Origin: Lachnospiraceae bacterium A2
GTDB taxonomy: Bacteria > Bacillota > Clostridia > Lachnospirales > Lachnospiraceae
Direction of reading: 5' to 3'
DNA length: 64,000 bases
Assembly (NCBI GenBank): GCA_000403315.2
Contig: KE159636.1
Coordinates: 432,042 to 496,041 of the forward strand
The translations under genes and the position numbers were made by a program. Shown piece after piece: positions 52,986-61,715 of the stretch. The notes under the pieces are model-generated. The model worked only from the letters and a program-made list of their open reading frames with translations. It searched no databases and was not told where the DNA came from. The number at the start of each line of letters is the position of its first letter. The first letter of the stretch is position 1.

Positions 52986-53877
52986 TCTGTTTACCACCGA
53001 GGAAAGCCGCGCCGACGCGGGGCGGGAAAAGGTGGTAGAAATCCCTTTAAGCGAGCTGCACCCGTTCAAGGGCCACCCTTTCAAGGTCAAAGATGATGAT
53101 GCCATGATGGAAACAGCGGACAGCATCCGGCAGTACGGCGTTCTGGTTCCGGCGATTGCCAGACCCGACCCCAGCGGCGGCTATGAGCTGGTAGCCGGAC
53201 ACAGGCGGCATCGGGCCAGTGAACTGGCAGAGAAAGAAACCATGCCGGTGATTGTCCGGGATTTGGACGATGACGCCGCCACGATTATCATGGTTGACAG
53301 TAATTTACAACGGGAAAGCCTGCTCCCCAGCGAAAGGGCTTTTGCCTACAAGATGAAATTAGAAGCTATGAAACGGCAAGCAGGTCGGCCCTCCAAAGAA
53401 AATTGTTCCCAAGTTGGGAACGATTTTGGGAAGAAGTCCAGCGAGGTTCTGGCGGAACAGGTCGGCCAGAGTAAAAACCAGATTTTCCGCTACATCCGCC
53501 TGACCGAGTTAATCCCCGAACTGCTGAACATGGTGGACGAAAAGAAAATTGCCCTGAACCCGGCCTATGAGCTGTCCTTTCTCAAAAAAGAAGAACAGAC
53601 ACAGCTTTTGGACGCGATGGACAGCGAACAGGCCACCCCCTCCCTTTCCCAAGCCCAGCGGCTCAAAAAATTCAGTCAGGAGGGGCATCTGTCCATAGAT
53701 GTAATGCGGGCGATTATGGGCGAGGAAAAGAAAAGCGATCTGGACAAGGTGACGTTTACCTCCGACACCCTGCGGAAGTATTTTCCCAAAAGCTACACCC
53801 CTGCCCGGATGCAGGAAACCATCATCAAACTGCTGGAACAGTGGCAGAAAAAGCGTCAGAGAGATCAGGAACGCTGA
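52942..53877 (+). CDS. parB: ParB/RepB/Spo0J-family partition protein
   Basis: 311 residues from TTG 52942 (AAGGAGGT 8 bp upstream). N-terminal CTP-binding region with GYELVAGHRRHRASELAE, helix-turn-helix linker with SSEVLAEQVGQSKNQIFRYI (about 160-180), and C-terminal dimer part. Overlaps parA by 44 bp. Confidence 0.93.
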   Translation: MKSSAKKVELASVDDLFTTEESRADAGREKVVEIPLSELHPFKGHPFKVKDDDAMMETADSIRQYGVLVPAIARPDPSGGYELVAGHRRHRASELAEKETMPVIVRDLDDDAATIIMVDSNLQRESLLPSERAFAYKMKLEAMKRQAGRPSKENCSQVGNDFGKKSSEVLAEQVGQSKNQIFRYIRLTELIPELLNMVDEKKIALNPAYELSFLKKEEQTQLLDAMDSEQATPSLSQAQRLKKFSQEGHLSIDVMRAIMGEEKKSDLDKVTFTSDTLRKYFPKSYTPARMQETIIKLLEQWQKKRQRDQER

Positions 53878-53888
53878 AAGGAGCGCCT

Positions 53889-54164
53889 ATGAGAGATCAC
53901 GTTGCCAGGGAGTTAAAGGGCCACAACATACTGGCTGTGGAACGGTTTCAGGATAAGACCCGCTGGATGGTGGAGTTTTCCGTCCTGCGGCCCCGCACCG
54001 CCTACGGCGCACCCGGCGATGAAACGCGCCTGTTTCTGGACGAGGACGGCTACCAGGCCGTTCTCGCCAGCCAGAAACGCCGGGACATCAAAATCAAACG
54101 GTATGCCCGCGTCATTGAGGGGCATATCCTGGACTTCAAGCCCAAAAAGAAACGCCACCCGTAA
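53889..54164 (+). CDS. Small element protein, paralogue of the gene at 55857
   Basis: 91 residues. ATG 53889 follows AAAGGAG. Pattern ERFQDKTRWMVEFSVL, R-FLDEDGYQAVLASQ and IKIKRYARVIEGHILD aligns with 55857-56168. No known function; both sit in the plasmid-like module. Confidence 0.65.
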   Translation: MRDHVARELKGHNILAVERFQDKTRWMVEFSVLRPRTAYGAPGDETRLFLDEDGYQAVLASQKRRDIKIKRYARVIEGHILDFKPKKKRHP

Positions 54165-54187
54165 ACCCGACAAATTGAGAGGAAGGA

Positions 54188-54379
54188 ATGAATATGTGTA
54201 CCGTTAAGGAAATCAGAGAAGCCATCCGGGAGGACTGCCGCTCCCAGCGAAACATGGAAACCATTGAGATCGACCGGATTTTTCAAACCCTGACGTTTCC
54301 ACAGTTAGAGAGCCTGTTTGACAAACCGCCCATGCCGCCGTTTTTTCACCGGTACAGGCAGAAGTCAGCCAGCAAATGA
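54188..54379 (+). CDS. Small element protein, unknown
   Basis: 63 residues, acidic N-terminal half and basic end, no motif. GAGAGGAAGG precedes ATG 54188. Probably co-transcribed with the parB set. Confidence 0.5.
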   Translation: MNMCTVKEIREAIREDCRSQRNMETIEIDRIFQTLTFPQLESLFDKPPMPPFFHRYRQKSASK

Positions 54380-54446
54380 ACGCCGCAATTCTTTTTACGG
54401 GATTGTGGCTTTTTTCATGCCCTGGGAAACGAAAGGAGTGCAGAAA

Positions 54447-55346
54447 ATGGCCGTTTTTCGCGTAGAACGCACACAGGGATACACCGTCATGAGCAACTAT
54501 CATCTGCGGGACAAGAGCCTGAGCCTGAAAGCAAAGGGCCTGCTGTCCCAGATGCTCTCACTGCCGGAGGATTGGGACTACACCCTTTCCGGCCTGGCTG
54601 TTATCAACCGGGAAAGCAAGGACGCGATCCGCTCCGCAGTCAATGAGCTGGAAAAGGCGGGGTACATCAAGCGCCGCCAGACCACCGACGCGGGCGGCAA
54701 GTTCAGCGCCAACGAGTATGTGATTTATGAGCGTCCGGTAACAGAGGAACCGCCCGCCCAACCGTTGCCCCCAAAACCGTTGTTGGAAAAACCGTTGTCG
54801 GGTTTTCCGACAACGGATAATCCGGCAACGGGAAAACCGTCAACGGAAAATCCAACGCAAATAAATATAGAGAAATTAAATACCCAAAAATCAATTACTG
54901 ACGGATCAATTACCGATTCCCTTCCCTTCCGGGGAACGGCGGCAAAGCCACCGGAACCGAAGCGAAGGGAAACGATGTCACTGACAGAGATGGAAAGTTA
55001 TCGGGAGCTGATTTTGGAGAATATCGAGTATGACTGCCTCAAACAGCGGTTTGGGACCTACCGGGAGGACTTGGACGAGATTGTGGAGCTGCTGGTGGAA
55101 ACCGTCTGCGCGAAGCGTAAGACCACCCGGATTGCCGGGGCGGACTTCCCCCATGAGGTGGTGCGTTCCCGCTTCCTGAAGCTGGACAGCTCCCACATCG
55201 AGTTTGTCATGGACTGCCTGCAAAAGAACACCACCGAGGTACGGAACATGAAGCAGTACCTTTTGACGGTGCTGTTCAACGCGCCCACCACCATGAGCAA
55301 CCATTACACCTCACAGGTCAACCACGATATGTACGGCGGCTTCTGA
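54447..55346 (+). CDS. Replication-initiator-like helix-turn-helix protein (DUF6017 C-terminus)
   Basis: 299 residues from ATG 54447 (GAAAGGAG). N-terminal winged helix (AVFRVERTQGYTVMSNYHL, then LLSQMLSLPEDWDYTLSGLA and KAGYIKRRQT), a Pro/Asn-rich linker with FPTTDNPATGKPSTENP repeats, and a C-terminal DUF6017-type domain (YRELILENIEYD, LVETVCAKRKTTRIAG). Such proteins start replication of plasmids and of conjugative elements in circular form. Confidence 0.82.
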   Translation: MAVFRVERTQGYTVMSNYHLRDKSLSLKAKGLLSQMLSLPEDWDYTLSGLAVINRESKDAIRSAVNELEKAGYIKRRQTTDAGGKFSANEYVIYERPVTEEPPAQPLPPKPLLEKPLSGFPTTDNPATGKPSTENPTQINIEKLNTQKSITDGSITDSLPFRGTAAKPPEPKRRETMSLTEMESYRELILENIEYDCLKQRFGTYREDLDEIVELLVETVCAKRKTTRIAGADFPHEVVRSRFLKLDSSHIEFVMDCLQKNTTEVRNMKQYLLTVLFNAPTTMSNHYTSQVNHDMYGGF

Positions 55347-55396
55347 AAGCTGGCCGTTTTTGTCTGCCCGGAACTGCCGGGAGAAAGGAATCTGTT

Positions 55397-55864
55397 ATGA
55401 AACGACCGCTTGCGTATATCACCGCTCCCTGGAGCAAGAACCCCCATGAAAACGCGGCAAACGCCGCCAGCTACTGCCGCCAGGTGTATGACGCCGGATA
55501 TTCCCCGGTCTGCCCTGTTTTGTTCCTGCCGCTGTTTTTGAAGGATGAAATCCCCCAGGAACACAAGGACGGAATCGACATCGCCAGAGATTTCGTCGTC
55601 GCAAAGTCCGCTAAACTCCGTTTCCGCCTGTCGGCGAAAACTGCGTCCGCTCCCTTGCTCCTCCTCTCCCCACAAAATCTTCAATTTTGCGGGGATCCCG
55701 ATTACCGCTCCCATGTGCTGGTGGTCTGCGGAAACTCGACCGATGAAACGGTCAAAAACGATATTGCCACCGCTGAACGCCTGCGGATCACCGCCACCAC
55801 ACTGGACGGGATTCTGACGGTGAAAGGCCAGGGCCGGGAGAAAGGGGGCGCACACCATGCCTGA
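55397..55864 (+). CDS. DUF4406/DUF7768-like protein carrying a 37-residue insertion
   Basis: 155 residues. AYITAPWSKNPHENAANAAS and SHVLVVCGNSTDETVKNDIA are family marks of a nucleoside-deoxyribosyltransferase-like fold. Family members run directly from GIDIARD to Y-RSHVLVV. Here 37 residues (FVVAKSAKLRFRLS..., positions 66-102) interrupt between them, rich in Leu, Ser and Pro. The frame is kept, but the insertion lies near the core and may impair function. Confidence 0.65.
   Translation: MKRPLAYITAPWSKNPHENAANAASYCRQVYDAGYSPVCPVLFLPLFLKDEIPQEHKDGIDIARDFVVAKSAKLRFRLSAKTASAPLLLLSPQNLQFCGDPDYRSHVLVVCGNSTDETVKNDIATAERLRITATTLDGILTVKGQGREKGGAHHA
55592..55702 (+). mobile_element. 111-bp in-frame insertion with hairpin
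   Basis: Bounded by GAT at both ends (55589-55591 and 55700-55702), which may be a 3-bp duplication. Inside is an imperfect hairpin, TCCCCACAAAAT/ATTTTGCGGGGA (55667-55678 with 55684-55695). No stop in the used frame. Identified by comparison with the usual family sequence as I know it. Confidence 0.6.
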
Positions 55865-56168
55865 AAAAAAGACCATCGGCCAGCTGATGGAGGAGATGCG
55901 GCTTAAAGCCGGGGCGCGGGAGTATTCCGGCCATAGTTACATGGACTTAAACCGGTTCGCGGAGGACACCCGGCACATGATTATTTTTGATACCCTGACC
56001 GCTGATTCCCCTGTTGGCTGGAAAGGGGAACGCAGCCGCGCCTTTCTCACCGAGGAGGGATATAAAAAGTCCCTGGAACGCCAGGAACAGGGGCATATCA
56101 AAATTGTGAGCCACGCGAAGGTCCGAAACGGACATCTGCACTATGACCGGCAAGACCAGCTCCGGTAG
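55857..56168 (+). CDS. Small element protein, paralogue of the gene at 53889
   Basis: 103 residues. N-terminal helix (TIGQLMEEMRLKAGAREYSG) then the shared core RFAEDTRHMIIFDTL, R-FLTEEGYKKSLERQ and IKIVSHAKVRNGHLHYD. Overlaps the upstream gene by 8 bp. Confidence 0.65.
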   Translation: MPEKKTIGQLMEEMRLKAGAREYSGHSYMDLNRFAEDTRHMIIFDTLTADSPVGWKGERSRAFLTEEGYKKSLERQEQGHIKIVSHAKVRNGHLHYDRQDQLR

Positions 56169-56210
56169 AGAAACCATGAAGAAAATCCATAGAGAGGAGG
56201 CGAAACACCC

Positions 56211-56702
56211 ATGTAGGACGAAGTGGAAAGCAAAACCCTGACGCTCATTGTCAGCGGCACCAAATTCACCGGCAGGCTGTTCAAAGCGGCGATTATGAAG
56301 TATCTGGCGCACCTGAAAGAGCAAAAGATGCAGAAACAGCGGGAAAAGGGCGCGGAGGTCAAGCCCCAGGGCAGGCAGACGGTGAAGCAGCTCATCGGGC
56401 AGAACCAGGGCGTATCCAATCTTGAGATCACAGCCCCCTCCATCAAGGCGTTTGAACGGGTTGCCCGGAAGTACGGCGTGGATTACGCGGTAAAGAAGGA
56501 CCGCAGCTGTTCCCCGCCCAAGTATCTGGTCTTTTTTAAGGCCCGCGACGCGGACGCGCTGACCTCCGCGTTTACCGAGTACACCCAGAAGAAGGTCCGC
56601 AAGGCGTCCCGCCCGTCTGTGCTGGCGAAGCTGAACCAGTTCAAGGAGCTGGTGAAAAACGCGGTGGTGGACCGCACAAAGCGAAAGGAGCTGGAACGAT
56701 GA
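56211..56702 (+). CDS. PcfB-like conjugation protein, amber codon at position 2
   Basis: The best-placed start, ATG 56211 (GAGGAGG 8-9 bp upstream), is followed at once by TAG. After it the frame runs DEVESKTLTLIVSGTKFTGR to the stop (159 residues from GTG 56223), the PcfB/DUF3801 family involved in relaxosome function. Translation may restart at GTG 56223, with a poorer ribosome site. CAG to TAG would explain the change. Overlaps virD4 by 4 bp. Confidence 0.75.
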
Positions 56703-57232
56703 AAAAGCCCCTGAACATCAAGAAGCTCGTTTTGCTGAACCTGCCCTATATCCTGATGGGGCTGTTCGCCACCAACTTCGGGGAGGCGTGGCGGATGGCC
56801 CAGGGCGCGGACGCATCGGAAAAGGCGCTGTCGCTAATCTCCGTCCTTCCGGCGGCGCTCGGAAGTTTCTGGCCCAGCTTTCATCCGCTGGACCTGCTGG
56901 TCGGGCTGTGCTGCGGCGCGGCGCTCCGGCTGGCTGTTTACCTGAAAGGCAAAAACGCCAAGAAGTACCGCCCGAATATCGAGTACGGTTCCGCGAGATG
57001 GGGAAATTCCCAGGACATCGCCCCTTATGTCGATCCGGTATTCCAGAACAATGTAATCCTCACCCAGACGGAACGCCTTACCATGAGCAGCCGCCCCAAG
57101 GACCCCAAGACCGCCCGCAACAAAAATGTGCTGGTAATCGGCGGTTCCGGCTCCGGCAAGACCCGGTTCTGGCCCAAGCCCAACCTGATGCAGCTCCATA
57201 GCTCATATGTGGTTACTGACCCAAACAGATAA
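56699..57232 (+). pseudogene. VirD4-like coupling protein, N-terminal fragment
   Basis: 177 residues. Two membrane helices (about 8-24 and 52-82), the GSARWGN motif, and Walker A GGSGSGKTRFWPKPNLMQ (about 142-159). After SYVVTDP the usual lysine-glycine continuation is lost and the frame ends in NR-stop, so the rest of a roughly 600-residue protein is missing. The break at about 57225 is where the second element entered. Confidence 0.85.
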
Positions 57233-57265
57233 GTATAATAAGGTTATAGGGAAGCGCGCACCCTC

Positions 57266-59064
57266 ATAACTTCTCGGAATCTCAATAAATGAGGTACCAA
57301 CAGAAAATTGACAACTGAATATCGTGCAGAAAAAGAAATTTGCGAAAAATGGACATAAACATTGGACATAGCGGGTACTATGCCTTGAAAAATCTTTTGG
57401 AATGGCTTAATATATCATTATTAGGCGGCGAATCCTAATAATGATTGTTGAAATGCCTCAGTTGATGGCATTTCCCATGCATCAAGGTGTTGGAGCATCA
57501 TGATGCCGTAGAGGCGGCAGTACCACATCTTCGTAGAGCGGTGCCTGCCGCCTTCCAATTTATAGTCCTCTTTCTCACGCTTGTTGGAGCGTTCCACGCA
57601 GGTCCTTCTGTCATATTCCTTTTTCCATGCTTTAGAATCCCTTGGCGGTATGTTAAATAACCTTGGATTATCATCTGTAAAAATGTGCACAGTCCTGCCG
57701 TATTTAGCTGGTGAACAGGGCTGTTCACAGAAGCAGCCACATTTCCGGTTTGATTTCGGGCACCGGTATTTTGCTCGGTATCTGGCAGCCTCGTATCCAT
57801 CTTTATGCATACGTAAGCCCAGCTTACAGACTGGGACGCCATCGTCATCAATGGTGAAATCGTCCTTGTAAGTGAAATGCCCAGTATGTCCGGGATTCAA
57901 GTCGATAAAAGGCGAGATATTTTTCCGTTTGCAGTATTCATAGACAGCATAAGCATCGTGGGCAGAATCCAGAAGAAGTTTTTCGATGCGCAGCTGCGGA
58001 AGATATGCTTTCATGGTGAAAAAGGAATGGAGAAAAGAAAGCATGTCATGGCGGGAAGCGCGCTCTAAAATAGGAAAAACGGGAAGGTCACTGTGCGAAT
58101 CGGAAGCCACATACATGTAGAGGTGGTAGCCAAAGAAATAGCAGTCCCGGTGGGAGTCCCACCCCCAGTTACAGTCTGGCTGGGAATAGCGGCGTTTACA
58201 GTTACAGGAATAACAGCCACGCTCCCTGCAATCGCAGATCCGCTTTTTGCGCTGCTGTGCAGCGGTGCGGACAGGAGTTCCATCCCCGGCAAGAGCCAGA
58301 TGGTCAGGGGAGATCAAGCCCTTATGAATGGAAAGATCTAGGAACTGCTGTTTATAAAGACGGAAAATGAGAGAGAACGGATTTTTCGGTTTTAAATGGC
58401 AGCGTTCCAACAAAGGAAGAAGCTTAGAAGCGATGCTGGAAGAATCGCAGGGAGTCTTATCGCCTTTCTTTTTACCCTTAGGCGGCTTAATCTTGGGAAA
58501 ACGGTCTTTTGGAGAGAGGTTATTGGAGTCATTTTGCCAAATACGGGAAAAGAAGTCATAAAAAGTGCCTACCCCAGGGGTATCGCCGGAAGAAAAACCA
58601 CTGAGGAGGGCATAAAGAGGAGTTTCTCTGAGCATACGGCACCAGAGAGTGATGGAAGTTACCTTCAATTCCAAAGCAAGCAGAAAGGAACGCAGCATAC
58701 AGGAAGGGAGCCGTGGAACAGGCCCAAAAACAGAATAGCATTCCTGCATTATGGAATCGGTCTGGGAAAGATCAAGAAACCAAAACTGTACGATATAATC
58801 CCAAGTGCTTTTAGGAAGTACAAAGGGATCAGGATAAAATTTAAGGAAATTGGATACAAAAGTATCCTGATAGGCGGCATGTCCGCCAGGATTGAAAGGT
58901 AACAAAGAAATCGCCTCCAGTCGAAAGAAATAAAAGAAGATCAATAGGCAGTAACGCAAATTTTGAACGATTTGTCAAGTGCTTAGTGGAAAAAAGTGGG
59001 TGATTTTTTTGAGAGAGGGTCTGAAAGTCATATAAAATAAGGGCTGAAGATTCCGAGAAGTTAT
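57266..59064 (-). mobile_element. IS1182-like insertion sequence
   Basis: 1,799 bp. Ends ATAACTTCTCGGAATCT (57266-57282) and its exact complement (59048-59064). Flanked by CCTC on both sides (57262-57265 and 59065-59068), a 4-bp duplication typical of IS1182. It separates the recombinase gene from its natural upstream DNA. Confidence 0.85.
57421..58905 (-). CDS. IS1182/IS4-like DDE transposase
   Basis: 494 residues from TTG at 58905 (GGAGG 9 bp upstream); the frame is open to 58959. DDE pattern: Asp in ALAGDGTPVRT, Asp in LLLDSAHDAYAVYEY, and a C-terminal Glu in CVERSNKREKEDYKLE. A Cys-rich patch (CDCRERGCYSCNCKRR) may bind zinc. Intact. Confidence 0.83.
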   Translation of the reverse strand: MLPFNPGGHAAYQDTFVSNFLKFYPDPFVLPKSTWDYIVQFWFLDLSQTDSIMQECYSVFGPVPRLPSCMLRSFLLALELKVTSITLWCRMLRETPLYALLSGFSSGDTPGVGTFYDFFSRIWQNDSNNLSPKDRFPKIKPPKGKKKGDKTPCDSSSIASKLLPLLERCHLKPKNPFSLIFRLYKQQFLDLSIHKGLISPDHLALAGDGTPVRTAAQQRKKRICDCRERGCYSCNCKRRYSQPDCNWGWDSHRDCYFFGYHLYMYVASDSHSDLPVFPILERASRHDMLSFLHSFFTMKAYLPQLRIEKLLLDSAHDAYAVYEYCKRKNISPFIDLNPGHTGHFTYKDDFTIDDDGVPVCKLGLRMHKDGYEAARYRAKYRCPKSNRKCGCFCEQPCSPAKYGRTVHIFTDDNPRLFNIPPRDSKAWKKEYDRRTCVERSNKREKEDYKLEGGRHRSTKMWYCRLYGIMMLQHLDAWEMPSTEAFQQSLLGFAA

Positions 59065-59089
59065 CCTCAAAGAAAGGAGGTTACACACC

Positions 59090-61441
59090 ATGAAGAAGCA
59101 GACAGAGAAAGACAAACTCACCGCCCTATACGAAAGACTCTCCCATGACGACGAGCGAGCCGGGGAATCCATCAGCATTGAGAACCAGAAGCGGATTTTG
59201 GAGGACTACGCAAGAAAGAACGGCTTTACCAATATCCGGCATTTTACTGATGACGGAATCCGGGGAACTACGTTCAAGCGTCCGGGGCTTGACGCTATGC
59301 TGGACGAAATCCGGGCGGGGAACGTGGCAACGGTTATCATCAAAGACCAAAGCCGAATCGGGCGTGACGTGGTTGAAGTGGGGCTTTTAAAGCGCACCTT
59401 TGACGAATACCATGTGCGTTTTATCGCCGCCAATGACAACCTTGACACCGCCAACGGCTTTGATATTATGTCTATCTTCCGTGACGTGATAAACGAGTGG
59501 TATGTTGCCGACACCAGCCGCAAAATCAAAGCTGTTTTCAAATCCAGAATGGAAAAGGGCTTGCGCTGCTCTGGCAGTGTCTGCTATGGCTACCGCGCTT
59601 CCAAAGAGGAAAAAGGCGAATGGATAATTGACGAGGAAGCCGCCGCCGTTGTGCGCCGTATCTTCCAGAGCGTCCTTGCCGGGGAAACCGTAGCCAGCAT
59701 AGCAAAGGCACTCCGCGCCGAGAAAATCCCTATCCCGTCCGAGCATTGGAAACGGACAGGCGAGCCAGTCCGGGCGGCAAAATACACAGACCCCTACGCA
59801 TGGTCAGCGACCACTATCGGCTACATACTGAAACGCCCGGAATACACAGGTCGCAAGGTACTGGGGAAAACCGTCTGCGAGAACTACAAGACCAAGAGCA
59901 GCCGTAAGACCGCGCCGGAAGAACAGTATATTTTTGAGGGCGCAATCCCCGCCATTGTGGACGTGGAAACGTGGCAGACCGTACAGAAGATACGGGAAAC
60001 GGTACGCCGCGCACCTAAACGGCAGAACGCTCCGAACCGCTTGACCGGGCTTCTCTACTGTGCCGACTGCGGTTCAAAACTCACACACCGCTACAACCTT
60101 GTACAAGGGAAATGGATTGAGGACGCTTTCATCTGCTCCGGCTACCGCCATTTAATCCATGACTGCACCATGCACCATATCCCTACGGCAAAGATTGAAG
60201 CCGCCATTCTTGCCGTTATCCAGCGGGTGAGCTGGTATGTGCGGCACAATGAAAAAGAGTTTGCCGAGCGTGTCCGGGAAGCGTCCGACCAGAACCAAGA
60301 GAAAACCGTCAAGGAATGTAAACAGAAAATCAACAAGGCACAGAAGCGGCACAAAGAGCTGGACGGGCTTGTGAAAAAGCTGTACGAGGGCAACGCCACG
60401 GGCAAGATACCCGACAAGCACTTTACCCGGCTACTTGCCGAGTATGACGAGGAACAGACCGGGCTGGAAACGTCCATAGCGGAATGGCAAAGGCAGATAG
60501 AGAGCTGGAACGCTGACAAGCTGAAAACAGACCAGTTTATCCAGCTTGTGAAACGCTATACCGACTTCTCTGAATTGACAACGCCCATGCTCAACGAGTT
60601 TATCGAGAAAGTGATTGTCCATGAGGGCGAGGGGCGAGGGAATGACCGCCGCCAGCGGATAGACATTTATTTAAACTTTATCGGCGCATTTGAAGTACCC
60701 GCCCATATCGTCACTCCGGCAGAGGTAGAGGAACAACGCCGCCAGCAGGAGGAACAGGCGGCAAAGGAAGCCCGGTCAAAGGAGCTTGAAAAGGCACGGT
60801 ATGAGAAACGAAAGGCAGAGAAACGGGCATTTACCGCAAGGAAGAAAGCGGGGCTTCTCACGCCAGAAGAACAGGAAGCGGAGGAAAAACGGCTTGCACA
60901 TAACCGGGAGTGGCAAAAGGAATGGCGGGAGAAACGCAAAGCCACAGAGCCGCCCAAGCCGCCTAAGAAGAAATCCATAAAGGAGCTTATGGAGATTGAA
61001 AAGACCGGGGCAGAACTTACGCCGGAAGAAATAGAACGGCTTGCGGAACACCGCCGGAAAAAAGCCGCACAGCATAAGGCATGGCGCAAAAGGCAGAAAG
61101 CCGGACAGCCAAAGACAAGGACACTCAAAGAGCTTGCCGCCGCCCAAAAGGAGGGGGAATCCTTAACGCCGGAGGAATCGGCACGACTGGAAGCCCACCG
61201 AAGCCGAAAGAAAATCGCAAGGGAGAAACTAATACAGCAAGCTGAAACCGACCCGGCAGCGGCGGCAGAGCTAGCAAAACAGAGGGCGTATTCTTCCGAA
61301 GCCACCAAGAAATCCCGGCAGAAAATGTATGAGGAAGCCGCCACAGGAAACCCCGAAGCGGTGGAACGCTATGAGAATTATCTTGCCGCAAGGAGGGAAG
61401 CATACCACAGGAAAAAACAGGAAGCGGAGCGAACCGCATAA
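59090..61441 (+). CDS. Large serine recombinase with long charged C-terminal extension
   Basis: 783 residues. Resolvase domain (ALYERLSHDDERAGESISIENQ, catalytic Ser in this region, then VIIKDQSRIGRDVVEVG), recombinase domain, zinc ribbon (LLYCADCGSKLTHRYN..CSGY), coiled coil to about 540. The last 240 residues are Lys/Glu/Arg-rich helices with a repeat of the kind KKKSIKELMEIEKTGAELTP and RTLKELAAAQKEGESLTP. Family members usually end near 550. AAAGGAGG precedes ATG 59090. Confidence 0.9.
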   Translation: MKKQTEKDKLTALYERLSHDDERAGESISIENQKRILEDYARKNGFTNIRHFTDDGIRGTTFKRPGLDAMLDEIRAGNVATVIIKDQSRIGRDVVEVGLLKRTFDEYHVRFIAANDNLDTANGFDIMSIFRDVINEWYVADTSRKIKAVFKSRMEKGLRCSGSVCYGYRASKEEKGEWIIDEEAAAVVRRIFQSVLAGETVASIAKALRAEKIPIPSEHWKRTGEPVRAAKYTDPYAWSATTIGYILKRPEYTGRKVLGKTVCENYKTKSSRKTAPEEQYIFEGAIPAIVDVETWQTVQKIRETVRRAPKRQNAPNRLTGLLYCADCGSKLTHRYNLVQGKWIEDAFICSGYRHLIHDCTMHHIPTAKIEAAILAVIQRVSWYVRHNEKEFAERVREASDQNQEKTVKECKQKINKAQKRHKELDGLVKKLYEGNATGKIPDKHFTRLLAEYDEEQTGLETSIAEWQRQIESWNADKLKTDQFIQLVKRYTDFSELTTPMLNEFIEKVIVHEGEGRGNDRRQRIDIYLNFIGAFEVPAHIVTPAEVEEQRRQQEEQAAKEARSKELEKARYEKRKAEKRAFTARKKAGLLTPEEQEAEEKRLAHNREWQKEWREKRKATEPPKPPKKKSIKELMEIEKTGAELTPEEIERLAEHRRKKAAQHKAWRKRQKAGQPKTRTLKELAAAQKEGESLTPEESARLEAHRSRKKIAREKLIQQAETDPAAAAELAKQRAYSSEATKKSRQKMYEEAATGNPEAVERYENYLAARREAYHRKKQEAERTA

Positions 61442-61463
61442 GGACTGAAAAACAAAAGGTGCA

Positions 61464-61610
61464 TTGTGGAAATGTGCATAACAGGCTATGGAATCATGGA
61501 TAACTCTGTTCACAGCACATGGAAAAGCTAAAGTGCAGCTTTCCCACGTCCTGCAAACAGAGTTACCCACAATTCCATAAGATAGCCAGTTATACACATT
61601 ACCACCAATG
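61464..61610. repeat. Long imperfect palindrome with a cluster of DnaA-box-like sites
   Basis: Left arm about 61464-61510 and right arm about 61556-61604 are inverted copies. Sites close to TTATNCACA: 61473-61481 (complement TTATGCACA), 61495-61503 (complement TTATCCATG), 61563-61571 (TTACCCACA) and 61590-61598 (TTATACACA). A smaller hairpin (GGAAAAGCT/AGCTTTCC, 61521-61544) sits in the centre. Non-coding. Confidence 0.7.
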
Positions 61611-61715
61611 CCGACTACTACGAAACTCCTCAGTCCTTATATCATTCAAAACAATAGAAAAATTCGTTTTCGTATGATAAAATAGATTGCGAAAAATGCG
61701 AGAGGTATAATTCAA

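Noticed and set aside
58396..58902. Plus-strand frame opposite the IS1182-like transposase
   Set aside because: Antisense shadow of the transposase, with no ribosome site.
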